A stretch of 64,000 nt of DNA, taken from the NCBI RefSeq assembly GCF_051903075.1, contig NZ_CP182424.1, forward strand, positions 1 to 64,000, written 5' to 3'. Positions 42,217-51,039 of this stretch are shown here, one piece after another. Under the pieces are notes generated by a model that was not told the origin of the DNA, did not search any database, and was given only the letters and a program-made list of their open reading frames with translations. Source of the stretch: Embleya sp051903075. Lineage in GTDB: Bacteria > Actinomycetota > Actinomycetes > Streptomycetales > Streptomycetaceae. The translations under genes and the position numbers were made by a program. Each line of letters opens with the position of its first letter. The stretch's first letter is position 1.

Positions 42217-42783
42217 ATGCTCGCCAACGACCCTTTCCTTCCCGCACTCCCGGACGAAGATCGTGAGCGGCACGAGATACGGCTTGCCTACGAGGCGATG
42301 GCAGGTGCCGAAGGACCCTTCTTCGTCACGTGGAGATCTCACGGAACTGCCGGGATCCTCGTCACGTTCGACGATCATCTGCGATGCCCGGCGTCCGGCC
42401 CGCGGCGCCAGGCTCACGACGCGACCCTGAAGGCTTGGGCGGAGCGACTGGAGCGTGCGGGTTTCACGAGCGTCTCGACCACAACGTGCGGCGCCGTGGG
42501 AATCGCCCCGCCCGAGTTCGAAGCGGTGTCCGTCACGGTCCGCCGTGAGAGCGGATTCGACTCGGATCGGATCGTGACGTTCGCCGGATACGCCGGTGCC
42601 TGTCGGTACCGACTCCTGAGCCTGCCGACCGTGGCGTTCTACGAAGCAAGCAGCCACTCGGGCCGAGCCGTTCACGTTCCGAGGAACGTGACCCGCGAAG
42701 CGGACGTCGTTCACGCGATCACGGACCACTACGGGTTCCCGGCCCCGCGACACATCGTCTTCGAGCGTCCAGACCCCACGTGA
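42217..42783 (+). CDS. Unknown protein
   Basis: The 188-residue product is unknown. It is a soluble mixed protein with strands around FFVTWRSHGTAGILVTFDD, a helix THDATLKAWAERLERAGF (first residue approximate), a Cys-containing strand VSTTTCGAVGIAPPEF and a C-terminal VVHAITDHYGFPAPRHIVFERP. No active-site motif is recognised. It is expressed from the promoter at 42105, and the HAD-like gene follows closely, so the two may work together. Confidence 0.65.
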   Translation: MLANDPFLPALPDEDRERHEIRLAYEAMAGAEGPFFVTWRSHGTAGILVTFDDHLRCPASGPRRQAHDATLKAWAERLERAGFTSVSTTTCGAVGIAPPEFEAVSVTVRRESGFDSDRIVTFAGYAGACRYRLLSLPTVAFYEASSHSGRAVHVPRNVTREADVVHAITDHYGFPAPRHIVFERPDPT

Positions 42784-42869
42784 CAACCTGCGCTGCGGAC
42801 CGCGGGGACGAGCGCGTGGATCAAGTGGCTGCGCGACCGTCCAGGGATCGCGTGACGATTGGGAGAACC

Positions 42870-43418
42870 ATGTCCAGCATTGCCTTTGACCCGTCCAAGC
42901 CGGACCTCATGCTCGACGTGGACGGCGTCCTGAACCCGTTCGTCGGCGAGACGTGTCCACCGGGGTACGTCGAGCATCTCCTGTGCCCCCGCAACTGGGC
43001 GGGGAGTCCCCTGACGGTGCGCCTGAACCCTGGGCACCGCGCGCTGCTGCTCGAACTCGCCAATGTCTTCAACCTGGTCTGGGCCACCTCATGGGAGGAC
43101 GAGGCGAACCGTCTCATCGCGCCGCTTCTCGGCCTGCCGAGCCTGCGCGTCATCAAGTGGCACTGGGGTTTCAGTCAGCCACGGGTCAAGACGTTGAAGA
43201 TCGCCCGGTGGGCCCAGGAAAACGGTGAGCGACCCTTCGCATGGGTGGACGACCAGATCGTCACGGCCGTGGACGAGCCCGACCTCGTGGCGGCCTATCC
43301 GTGGCCCGTGATCCTTCGTGCGATCGATCCCAGTGTCGGGCTGACCGACATAGACGCGCGAGATCTCTCGGCGGAGGCCGACCGGCTGGTCTTCAGCGGG
43401 CGCTGGCCCCGGTCGTGA
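42870..43418 (+). CDS. HAD-like hydrolase
   Basis: The 182-residue protein shows the HAD nucleophile motif DLMLDVDGVLNP (Asp16 and Asp18), a motif II stretch LVWATSWEDEANRL, a Lys-containing segment (RVIKWHWG) and a motif IV-like FAWVDDQ. HAD enzymes of this size are usually phosphatases. There is no signal peptide. ATG 42870 follows GGGAG; a GTG at 42780 overlapping the previous stop is also in frame and cannot be excluded. Confidence 0.72.
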   Translation: MSSIAFDPSKPDLMLDVDGVLNPFVGETCPPGYVEHLLCPRNWAGSPLTVRLNPGHRALLLELANVFNLVWATSWEDEANRLIAPLLGLPSLRVIKWHWGFSQPRVKTLKIARWAQENGERPFAWVDDQIVTAVDEPDLVAAYPWPVILRAIDPSVGLTDIDARDLSAEADRLVFSGRWPRS

Positions 43419-43691
43419 CGCGACGTAAGCCCGTCACCGTCACCACGCGCGCTCCGTAAGCGCCTCCCGGGTCGTCGTCGAAGAACGGCCCCATCGAGGA
43501 TCACGACGCCCTGTCGGGTGACGACTCGCTGTCGGCCACCAGGAGAGCGCTCTCGGGTCCGCGACTCAGCGCGAAGCCTGCCGGGAGCAACCGCCACGCC
43601 CCCGGCGGTGGAACGGGCCCGTTGACGCTCCCCCGGGCGGCCTCGGAGTGCAGGCCGACGGAATACCTGCGGCTGGGCCTGGAGGTCCTCC

Positions 43692-44843
43692 TTGCAAAAT
43701 CAGCGACATGCCCGCGGCTTTCGGACGCATGAGATCAACGAGATTTTCGTCAAGAACCTCGTCGACCAGGAGGGAGCCTTGCGTCGCGACCACCTCTGGG
43801 TGGCCCCGCAGCTCGACCAAATGTCCGCAGGTCTGCCGGTGAGGCCGTACGTTCCGCCGGCGGGCCTCGCCCTCGGGGACGCGGCCGACCTGGTCGACGT
43901 GGCCAGCCACGTCGGGATCTGGCGGATGTGGGCCCGACGCGGCCGGGTCACGTACGACCTCAACGAGCACATGGCGGGGGAGTTGTACCGGTCCCGAACC
44001 GACGCGCTGCCAGGGGACGTTCTGTCCCGGCTCCCTCACATCAACCCACTCGTCGTCCTGCCGGATCCCTGGCCGGCCTCGTACAAGGGCGTGGACGGGC
44101 TGGTGCGCGGCTTCTTCGTCTTCGGCTTCAATCAGGCTCCCGAACAGCAGACGTACACCGACGACGACATCGAGGGTCTCGGGCTGCTCTTCGTCGTTGA
44201 CCTCCTGGACGACCAGACCGCAGAGGTGGGCTCCCAGGCCTACGTCCGAATGAACATTCCAACCGGACTCAAGCAGTTCACCGTCTCGCAGGCCGTGAAC
44301 TACGCCGGCGCTCGCGCGGAAGCGCACTGGTCCCGCGCGCGGGACAAGCCGGCTGTGTATGCGATGTTCGAGGAAATACTGCGGCCCGCACTATCCATTT
44401 TGATCTATTTGTGCTGCGACAACAGAGACCTCGCCGACCCGCCCGTCGTCAAACCTGCCAAGAAAAAGCGCAGGCGGGTCCAGCGGAATCGCGATCCGTT
44501 CGTCGTCGAGGTCGGCTGGCGCATGGGCCCCGCCCTTCACGCCGCGCGCCGGGCGGCCGGGCGGGTGAGGCAGGGCGACGGCTTCCCCTCCGGCGTCAGA
44601 CAGGCCCCACACCAGCGGTGCGGCCATTTCCGCCGGTTCCGAATCGGAAAGGGGCGTAAGGGAGAGAGGATCCGGTTCGTCATGCCGTACTGGGTTCGTC
44701 TCGACCTCCTCGCCGAAAACGAAGACCCCATTACCACCGTCGTCAGTGTCGACCCCCAACGCCACGACCCGTTGCGCAGGCGCGGCTTGGCATCCGCGCC
44801 CGTCGCGCCGGAACAGGATCATCGGTCCCAACTCCCGAGGTGA
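43692..44843 (+). CDS. Unknown protein with AcrVA2-like C-terminal pattern
   Basis: The 383-residue product has an N-terminal helical part, a middle with LPGDVLSRLPHINPLVVLPDP and VRGFFVFGFNQAP, and a C-terminal block VEVGWRMGPALHAARR, APHQRCGHFRRFRIGKGRKGERIR and PYWVRLDLL. That arrangement resembles proteins widespread on phages and plasmids that share a domain with AcrVA2; the similarity is from memory and weak. The TTG at 43692 has GGAGG six bases upstream. The middle is rich in Lys/Arg (KPAKKKRRRVQRNR), suggesting nucleic-acid contact. It may have acquired its position in the operon independently. Confidence 0.55.
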   Translation: MQNQRHARGFRTHEINEIFVKNLVDQEGALRRDHLWVAPQLDQMSAGLPVRPYVPPAGLALGDAADLVDVASHVGIWRMWARRGRVTYDLNEHMAGELYRSRTDALPGDVLSRLPHINPLVVLPDPWPASYKGVDGLVRGFFVFGFNQAPEQQTYTDDDIEGLGLLFVVDLLDDQTAEVGSQAYVRMNIPTGLKQFTVSQAVNYAGARAEAHWSRARDKPAVYAMFEEILRPALSILIYLCCDNRDLADPPVVKPAKKKRRRVQRNRDPFVVEVGWRMGPALHAARRAAGRVRQGDGFPSGVRQAPHQRCGHFRRFRIGKGRKGERIRFVMPYWVRLDLLAENEDPITTVVSVDPQRHDPLRRRGLASAPVAPEQDHRSQLPR

Positions 44844-44999
44844 AAGAGCAATCGCAGGCGACGCTCCGACCCGAGACCCGGACGTCGCGGCCTTGCACAA
44901 CTCTTCATCGGTTCACGGACGACCTGCGGCAGCCGGAACGAGAGCGCTATCCACGGAACCCCCCGCGCGTCAGCCGCGCACCGACCCATGCTAGAGCTA

Positions 45000-45028
45000 T
45001 TGTATAAAGCTCAATATATACGTACGAT
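45000..45028 (+). promoter_or_regulatory. TTGTAT-17-TACGAT family promoter (45095 gene)
   Basis: TTGTAT (45000-45005), AAAGCTCAATATATACG, TACGAT (45023-45028), 67 bases before the start codon. This is the best match to the consensus. Confidence 0.8.
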
Positions 45029-45094
45029 GAGCATCGGAGCCAGAATCGCCCGATCGACGACCAATCCCGGCGTAACCCCTGGAAGGACTCCTCC

Positions 45095-45661
45095 ATGACC
45101 TCGGTCGATGACACGTTGCGCAAGCTGATTGCCTCGTTTCCATGCCTCTTCGCGACCCGCATGGATGCTCTCCACCATGCCTTGGTCCGTACTGGGACCG
45201 GCTTCGAGTGGAGGCATGGGAAGGTTGTGAGCAGGCATCAGGACAACAGGACGTGTGTATCTCTTCATCGCGACGATTGGCAGACGACGCAGCGCATGAA
45301 GCACCTCGGGCTCGACACGCCCGATATCCCGGAGAACTGTCCGGCGGAGGAACTACGGGCCCGGGCGGGGGAACTGGCCCGGAGCGGGGGAGAGTTGTCT
45401 CCCGAGATCATCGCGAGCGAGAATCCCAACCCATCGGCGCTCTTCCTGAACGCGCCGATCGACGCTGCACCGGAATGGCTGTACGCGGCCCAAGAGGTCG
45501 CCGATGCCGTCCGACCACTCTGGACTTCCGCTCCGTGTTGGACGGGGAAGTGGGAACGCGCCCTGACTCAGGAGCAGTTGGCGTTCGTGGGAGCCCAGCA
45601 CTCCGCCGGGCTCGAACGCTTCAGAACCGTGTTCGGTGCGCAGCCCTCCCGAGACCGGTGA
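45095..45661 (+). CDS. Unknown protein
   Basis: The 188-residue product is unknown. ATG 45095 follows GGAAGGA. Its sequence has a helical N-terminus (SVDDTLRKLIASFPCLFATRMDAL in pieces), a strand pair around FEWRHGKVVSRH, a helical middle and WLYAAQEVADAVRPLWTSAPCWTG. No membrane segment or known motif. It has a family promoter directly upstream and no close partner, typical of the single-gene cassettes of this region. Confidence 0.65.
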   Translation: MTSVDDTLRKLIASFPCLFATRMDALHHALVRTGTGFEWRHGKVVSRHQDNRTCVSLHRDDWQTTQRMKHLGLDTPDIPENCPAEELRARAGELARSGGELSPEIIASENPNPSALFLNAPIDAAPEWLYAAQEVADAVRPLWTSAPCWTGKWERALTQEQLAFVGAQHSAGLERFRTVFGAQPSRDR

Positions 45662-46009
45662 CCGCGACACTCCTAGACGAAGGTGTTCGGCCCGCACAAT
45701 GTCGTGCCGTGCGCTGCCCACTCGAAGGACCCACGCGAGGGTCCCGGCCATCAAGTACGCGACGCGTGCGCAATGAGACGTCCCGGTGGCCAGCGGCGTC
45801 CTCATCAGGGAGATCCTCACCCCCGCAGTTCGCAGGCACTGCCAGGGCAAATTTCCGACGTCCGCGTTCGGGCCACTTCGTGGATGCGGGCCGGGTCGGC
45901 ACCGCCCGCGCCAGCGCGCGTCGTGCCGCAGCGGCCACGGGCCACCCCGTCCACCACTCGCCATCCGACCGGTCGACGACTCCTGGCCGAGGCCCGAGAG
46001 GCAACCGCA
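45662..46009. other. Gene-free stretch
   Basis: No supported gene, family promoter or hairpin in these 348 bases. Confidence 0.4.
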
Positions 46010-46384
46010 ATGACCACCAGGCCCCTGATCAAGACCACCCTGCCACGCGCCACCGCGCCGGATCGGTCCATCACGGTATACGTCCTGACGGGGTTCACCG
46101 TGACGGCGGACGGGCTCACGATCACCACCACAGAGCTCACGCCCAGGAAGGAGACGGAACTCCCCTTGTACACACCGCTGATCGCCACCGAGTGCATCAC
46201 GACCGCGCGCGGGAGCTACCTCAACGTCGCGCTCTATCAGGCAGGTCGCACCCACCTCGGCGGTCTCCGGCTCATGCGCCTCGCCCTCGCTGAATGCCAC
46301 AATCGGATCGAGACCGGTGTTTGGTCCTTCCTCGACCTCGCAGCCGCCTGCCTGGTCGGCAACGCACCGGTCCCACGCGCCTGA
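46010..46384 (+). CDS. Unknown small protein
   Basis: The 124-residue product is unknown. ATG 46010 follows GAGAGG. It is strand-rich (SITVYVLTGFTVTADGLTITTTEL, then LYTPLIATECITTARGSYLNVALY) with a C-terminal helix ending in FLDLAAACLVGNAP. It might be a small beta-sandwich or capping protein; nothing more can be said. Confidence 0.6.
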   Translation: MTTRPLIKTTLPRATAPDRSITVYVLTGFTVTADGLTITTTELTPRKETELPLYTPLIATECITTARGSYLNVALYQAGRTHLGGLRLMRLALAECHNRIETGVWSFLDLAAACLVGNAPVPRA

Positions 46385-46911
46385 CACCCTGCCCCGGGTG
46401 CGAGACCGGGGTCCGACCGCCCCGCGCGACCACGCGCGCCGACCACGCGTTGCTTGAAGTCGCGTCTTGCCTTCAGTCCCGCTCGCAGGAGGGCAGCAAC
46501 CAGGGCGCCTCCTGATCTGCATGTCAACGGGTGCGCCGCCCCATGGGCATCGTCGTCCGGGTGATCCAAGTGCCTGCGATGCGCTCCCGCGCTGACGGCC
46601 AAGATCAGGACGTCACCCTTCTGGCGCCGGAGCCGTTGCACACAGGGATCTGCCGGACGTCGGCGCGGACCATCTCGGGCGTAAAGCGCCCGTCGCTTCG
46701 ATCCGCTGCAACGTGCGTCGAGACTGCCGCACACGACACGTGGGTCTAGCCAACCACTCGTGACGGCAAGCACTACAACGCTGCGATCGTCGCACTACGC
46801 ACGGGTGACGAGACGCCGCAGTCGAGTTCCCGACGCGCTGCCCAGCGTGTGCTGGCGACGTCGAAGCGTCGTAGGAATGCCGGCGATGCATGCGGTCAGG
46901 ACTGCAACCTC
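46385..46911. other. Gene-free stretch
   Basis: About 530 bases with no supported gene; the 46849 GTG start of the following frame is possible but has no ribosome site. Confidence 0.4.
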
Positions 46912-47403
46912 ATGCCCTGCGTTCTCCGCGCTATCAGCCGTGACCAGCTCGACATCGACGGTGTCCACGAGATGCTCGCCGCCTCCCTCGTCGGCGCTTC
47001 GATGGACACCGCAGCCCCATTCACCCTTACCCGTGACTGGTTGATCGCCGCGACGTGCGCCGGAAAGAGCGCCCACCAGCTGCTCGTGATGATCGCCGCC
47101 GCGAAGCAACTGCCGCTCCACCGGGTCTTCGCGGCCTGGACGTCGCGGAACCGGTCGGGCGATGTCGCGTCGGATCGCGCGGCGGGGACGATGCAGGCCA
47201 TTCAGGAGGGCGACGCAGATGCCCTCCAGCAGAGATTTGCCGCGCGCGTAGCGAACGTCTCCGACGAATCCCCGGGCCGGAACCATGGCCCGGCCCGGGG
47301 CTCTTGCGTCCGGGACGCCCTGCACCGATGTACATGTTCGGCCGACGACGGGTGGCTGCGCAGCGACTGGGCGAGCCAACACCCGAAGGGCATCTCCGCG
47401 TAG
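46912..47403 (+). CDS. Unknown protein, 3' end uncertain
   Basis: The product (163 residues from ATG 46912; a GTG at 46849 is also in frame) is unknown. Strong third-position GC and a helical, alanine-rich middle (DGVHEMLAASLVGASMD, RDWLIAATCAGKSAHQLLVMI, AAAKQLPLHRVFAAW) argue that it is real. A GC-rich hairpin at 47270-47300 looks like a terminator but lies inside the frame, so the true 3' end may be earlier, for example through a frameshift that would expose a stop near 47249. Confidence 0.4.
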   Translation: MPCVLRAISRDQLDIDGVHEMLAASLVGASMDTAAPFTLTRDWLIAATCAGKSAHQLLVMIAAAKQLPLHRVFAAWTSRNRSGDVASDRAAGTMQAIQEGDADALQQRFAARVANVSDESPGRNHGPARGSCVRDALHRCTCSADDGWLRSDWASQHPKGISA

Positions 47404-47787
47404 ACGTTTCCACCAACTCACCGTGGAGATTGGCGTCCCCGGTGCCTCTCGGTTGTTGGCCGAGCGCGGACCTGCGCTGGTGGCTGGCTCGAACTCGATT
47501 CTCCGGTGCTCCCGCTTGAGGCGATTGTTCGCCGGAGCCCCGCTGGCGCCTCTGGCAACATGAGCGCAGGCGAGCCCGCCCCCGTGGGACGGCCGAGTAG
47601 TGCTGGCGGAGCCTCGACGGCCCGGTGGTTGAAACCGCCGCGGCAACCCACCTCTCCGCCACGCGGTCACCCCGAGACCGGCGAACCCTCAGTGGATCCC
47701 GGGGGCCTGGTCCGGTGCGTCTGCGCCGCCACGGCGGCCACGAGGACACGTCGCCGTTTGGTCGGCCCGTAAATCTTGAGGGCTAAC
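47404..47787. other. Gene-free stretch
   Basis: No supported gene in these 384 bases; open frames lack start signals. Confidence 0.4.
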
Positions 47788-47819
47788 TGTCACACGGGCG
47801 CAGGAAACGACACCTCTAT
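47788..47819 (+). promoter_or_regulatory. TGTCACACGG-N12-ACACCTCTAT element before the 47861 gene
   Basis: TGTCACACGG (47788-47797), twelve bases, ACACCTCTAT (47810-47819), 41 bases before the start codon. Confidence 0.68.
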
Positions 47820-47860
47820 GGGATGACAGCTCGATCCCCCGGCGAAGGAGTCCTCCCGAC

Positions 47861-48184
47861 ATGACGACCCGCTCTCATCGAACGACCGCGGCACTGGGCG
47901 CGGTGGCGCTCGCGGCCACGTGTGTCGCGGGCATCGCGTTCGAGGACGCACGGCGATTGCCCAGTGTCATCGCGAGGATCCCGGTCGCCATGGGCCAGGA
48001 GCTGACCGACGATTGCGGTTTCGTGCTCATCGGTTTCCGGCGCCACCCGCACACTAGCCGCCTTGAGGACGACCGATGGTGCGCCGGGCCAGGGGCGTTT
48101 GCCGCCTCGACTCGTTTCGGCCTCGGCGCGATCGGTCACCCTACCGGTCTGCATGAGCGGGGAGTCGCTCTCGATGGACACTGA
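47861..48184 (+). CDS. Small exported or membrane-anchored protein
   Basis: The 107-residue product begins with a basic residue stretch and a hydrophobic segment (TAALGAVALAATCVAGIAF, about 9-27), a signal peptide or anchor, followed by a short outer part with two cysteines (TDDCGFVLIGF, DDRWCAGPG). No function is recognised. It overlaps the next gene by 11 bases and both follow the TGTCACACGG element. Confidence 0.6.
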   Translation: MTTRSHRTTAALGAVALAATCVAGIAFEDARRLPSVIARIPVAMGQELTDDCGFVLIGFRRHPHTSRLEDDRWCAGPGAFAASTRFGLGAIGHPTGLHERGVALDGH

Positions 48185-48521
48185 ACCCAGGAATCGGGGC
48201 GGCGGGATATCCAACCGCAAGACGCTCGTCCGGGAAAGGCTCGGGCTCGTCGTTCGCTCGGGGGCGCGCGGACTTCTCTGGGCCGTGCTGATGATCAGTC
48301 TGTTTGGGACCGCGTGGACGATTCCGATTCCGTATCCCTGGAGGGGACTCGCCACTATTCCCTGCCTGATCGGGGCATCGTGGGCGGGCTTCGCAAGTCT
48401 CTTCCGGTTGTTCGTCGCCTTTGCTGCGGCGGCGGACGCCGTGCGGTGCGCGCTGCGTCCGGGAACCAGCCTCTCCGGCGCGTGCCCCGGGGTCGGCGGT
48501 CACCCCGAGGAGCACGCGTGA
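48174..48521 (+). CDS. Small two-helix membrane protein
   Basis: The 115-residue protein has two membrane helices (GLLWAVLMISLFGTAWTIPI and LATIPCLIGASWAGFASLFR in pieces) and then AAAADAVRCALRPG. ATG 48174 follows GGGGAG. Its control by the same element as the rep and secretion operons suggests a role in plasmid maintenance or transfer, for example a spread-type membrane protein, but sequence alone gives no function. Confidence 0.6.
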   Translation: MDTEPRNRGGGISNRKTLVRERLGLVVRSGARGLLWAVLMISLFGTAWTIPIPYPWRGLATIPCLIGASWAGFASLFRLFVAFAAAADAVRCALRPGTSLSGACPGVGGHPEEHA

Positions 48522-48664
48522 CGGAGGTCTCGGCTCAAGGGCCCGTGACGGCTGATTCGAGCCGGGCTGTCGCAGGGCTCGTCCTGCCGTTCTGCAAGGC
48601 ACTCGCTCGCCCCCGGGCAACGCCTGTGACGGACGGGCCCAAGGTCAGGGGCGATGTTCGGTGG

Positions 48665-49573
48665 TCACTGGTTGAGGACTTGCAGTTCTCCGACGCGGAT
48701 GTCGCCGACGGTGGCGCTTCGTGTGAGATCGAATGTTCCGTTTCGACCGGTCGTCGACGTCCAGGACGCGGTCCAGTAGGTGGTGGCCGAGACCGAGTAG
48801 GAGCCACTCGAGGTGTTGGTGCTTACGCGCTGGTATGCGTACCCGCAGTCCGGCGAGGGGCTCGCGCCAGCAGCCTGTGTGTAGGGGGTTCCCGGTTGCT
48901 GGCATTCGCGGGATCCGCCGTCGCCCATGTTCCAGACGATCTTTTCGACGCGGGCCGTGAGCGTAACCGACAACCCGCCGTCGGACTCGACTTGGGTGGC
49001 AGGTCCCCAGGTCTTGGGGCCCTTATCGGTCCAGAGCCAGATCGGAACGGAGACGAGCGTTTCCCGGCCGGGGCCGGGAGTCAGATGGAGCACGGGGGGC
49101 AGCAGTTCGAGCTTGGCGAGGGCTCGGCGCGCGAGTTCCTCCGCGGACGGGCCGGGCGCGCCGGGTCGCCACACAAGAGTGACTCCATCCCCCCTCCCGG
49201 GACACCACTCGCCGACGACGGAGCCCTCGCCAGGGGCGTGCCCCGCCCATGCCGGGTCTCCGGCCGGGGGCGGCGGGTTCACCGCGCTGTAGTAGCAGGA
49301 CGTTGCCTGGTCGAACTCACCCTTCTCCGACGTGCAGGGGAGGAGGACGCCTTCGAACGAGCAGACAGGGTCTCCGCTGCTACCACGGTCTCCCCCGTTG
49401 TTGCCTTTGCTGCCGCCCGATCCGTTGTCGGGGTCGACGACGACGTCGTCTACGCAGACGATGTTCCCTTGACAGTCACGCCTGCCGGCGGAGGCGGGCG
49501 ACGTCCACACGAGGCTGACGACGACTGCGGCGAGGGTGGCCGCGGCGAACCCTGTTTTGCCCCTGCTCAGCAT
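48665..49573 (-). CDS. Secreted protein beside the Tad cluster
   Basis: The 302-residue protein has a Sec signal peptide (GFAAATLAAVVVSLVWTSPASA, cleavage after ASA) and a mature part with several cysteines (RRDCQGNIVCVDDV, CSFEGVLLPC, SCYYSAV) and Trp-rich strands (TYWTASWTSTTGRNGTFDL). Proteins of this kind are common next to actinobacterial Tad operons, where a surface or pilus-related role is assumed; no enzymatic motif is seen. It overlaps the upstream lipoprotein gene by seven bases on the minus strand. Confidence 0.65.
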   Translation of the reverse strand: MLSRGKTGFAAATLAAVVVSLVWTSPASAGRRDCQGNIVCVDDVVVDPDNGSGGSKGNNGGDRGSSGDPVCSFEGVLLPCTSEKGEFDQATSCYYSAVNPPPPAGDPAWAGHAPGEGSVVGEWCPGRGDGVTLVWRPGAPGPSAEELARRALAKLELLPPVLHLTPGPGRETLVSVPIWLWTDKGPKTWGPATQVESDGGLSVTLTARVEKIVWNMGDGGSRECQQPGTPYTQAAGASPSPDCGYAYQRVSTNTSSGSYSVSATTYWTASWTSTTGRNGTFDLTRSATVGDIRVGELQVLNQ

Positions 49574-50127
49574 GAGCGGTCCCGGTCCTCGACGAGGTCG
49601 GACATGAGCCACTGCCCGTCTTGTTGTACGAGTGTCACGGTTTGGGGATACCGCGGCGTGGGGCTGGTGGCCTTGGTTTCGCCGGTCTTGGTGTCGATGG
49701 CCTTTGCTTTGGACGCGTCGATGCAATCGGTGACCGTGGCAACGGGAGGGGTGGCGCTGAGGTCGACGGCGCTGATCTTCGGGTCGTGCGTGACTTCTCC
49801 CTCGAGGCGCACTCCTTGTTGCTCGTATTTCAATCCGACCGAGGTCCAGAGGCCTTTGGCGCGGCCGGTCAGGGTGGTGGTGACGTTCTCGTCGCCGATA
49901 CGGCCGTTCCGTTGGACCTGTTCGAACAGTCCCTGTCCCCGCGTGTATACGACCAAGGCGTCGGCGCGCGCCTTCTCCTCCGGTGACGTGGTCGTCGCAG
50001 GCGGCGGCGCCGGAGCGGTGGGCGGTGCGGTAGTCGGCGCGGACGTCTTCTTGTCGGAGGAGTCGTCAGAGCAGGCGGCGAGGGAGGCCGCAACCACCAG
50101 GGTGATTAGTCCATTTCTGATGCGCAT
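49567..50127 (-). CDS. Lipoprotein beside the Tad cluster
   Basis: The 186-residue protein has a lipoprotein signal with lipobox LAAC (Cys19), an acidic Ser/Asp start, a Pro/Ala/Thr-rich linker and a folded C-terminal part (WTSVGLKYEQQGVRLEGEVTH, YPQTVTLVQQDGQWLMSDL) resembling an NTF2-like fold. It starts after AAAGGGAG, divergent from the Tad operon, and forms a two-gene operon with the secreted protein. Confidence 0.75.
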   Translation of the reverse strand: MRIRNGLITLVVAASLAACSDDSSDKKTSAPTTAPPTAPAPPPATTTSPEEKARADALVVYTRGQGLFEQVQRNGRIGDENVTTTLTGRAKGLWTSVGLKYEQQGVRLEGEVTHDPKISAVDLSATPPVATVTDCIDASKAKAIDTKTGETKATSPTPRYPQTVTLVQQDGQWLMSDLVEDRDRSC

Positions 50128-50184
50128 ATGCTTTTTCTCCCTTTATTGTCGCCAAGATCGCGAGGCGTGCTGCGTAATTTTTCT

Positions 50185-50214
50185 ATTATTTGCCCCTTTC
50201 GTTGGCTTTGACAA
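50185..50214 (-). promoter_or_regulatory. Sigma70-like promoter of the lipoprotein operon
   Basis: On the minus strand TTGTCA (50214-50209), 18 bases, AATAAT (50190-50185), in an AT-richer divergent region (50128-50331). Confidence 0.5.
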
Positions 50215-50331
50215 CGATTCAATACCCGATGAATGCGGCCTGCTGGCTTGAACTGTACGATGCGAAATCCAACCAGAGCGTAATCGAGCCGATATAGCCT
50301 CTACCACAAAAAGGGGCAAGGGGGCAGGGAT

Positions 50332-51039
50332 TTGAAGTTGGGAACGAAGAACTCACCAGGATCCCGCGAGGGCGTGGAAGCCAAAACGGTCCTTTCCGGG
50401 AACTCCGAGGCGTTGAGCCCGCCGAAAGGGCTCGGGACGCGGCGGCGGCGTCCTGCGCTGATCGTGGTGTCGGTTCTCCTGGTCGTCGTATGTGCGTTGG
50501 GCGGCGCGGCCGTCATCGCCCGCGGCGACGAGTCCAAGGCGGTGTTGGCGCTGAACAAGTCCGTCGCCCAAGGCGAGATCGTCGACGCGGACGACCTGCG
50601 CGAGGTGCAGTGGAAGCCGACCGACAGCATCAGCACGGTGTCGGCTGCGGATCGGTCCAAGATCGTGGGCAAGCACGCCTCCACCGATTTGCGGGCCAAC
50701 ACCCTGCTCACCCTCGACCAGGTTACCGAGACCGTCGCTCTCCAACCGGGACAGGTCACCGTCGGCGTCGCGCTCACCCCGGAGCAGATGCCGCTTCGAG
50801 CCCTCGTTCCCGGTCAACGCATCCAACTGGTCTCCACCCCTGCGAAAGGTGGTGACATTCCCTTGGGTGCACCGCCCCAGATCGAGGCGACGGTGGTGCA
50901 GGTGGGTACGCGGGACGAGCGGTCCGGGCGGTCCGTGGTCGAGGTCGCCGTGTCCCCGGTGGACGGACCCGTCCTCGCGGCCCGAGCCTTCACCGAACGC
51001 ATCAACGTGGTAGCCCGTCAGATGGGACCCAACCGATGA
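50332..51039 (+). CDS. CpaB/RcpC-like SAF-domain protein of the Tad system
   Basis: The 235-residue protein has one N-terminal membrane helix (ALIVVSVLLVVVCALGGAAVIA in pieces) and an SAF domain (ALNKSVAQGEIVDADDLREVQW, then GQVTVGVALTPEQMPLRALVPG), as in CpaB, the periplasmic/outer component of Flp pilus assembly. The TTG at 50332 is the first in-frame start; a TTG at 50338 is an alternative. It opens the Tad operon, and its stop overlaps the next start. Confidence 0.8.
   Translation: MKLGTKNSPGSREGVEAKTVLSGNSEALSPPKGLGTRRRRPALIVVSVLLVVVCALGGAAVIARGDESKAVLALNKSVAQGEIVDADDLREVQWKPTDSISTVSAADRSKIVGKHASTDLRANTLLTLDQVTETVALQPGQVTVGVALTPEQMPLRALVPGQRIQLVSTPAKGGDIPLGAPPQIEATVVQVGTRDERSGRSVVEVAVSPVDGPVLAARAFTERINVVARQMGPNR

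Noticed and set aside
43649..43691. GGAGGTCCTCC palindrome before TTG 43692 as an operator
   Set aside because: Simplest reading is a ribosome site with chance symmetry; no second copy was seen.
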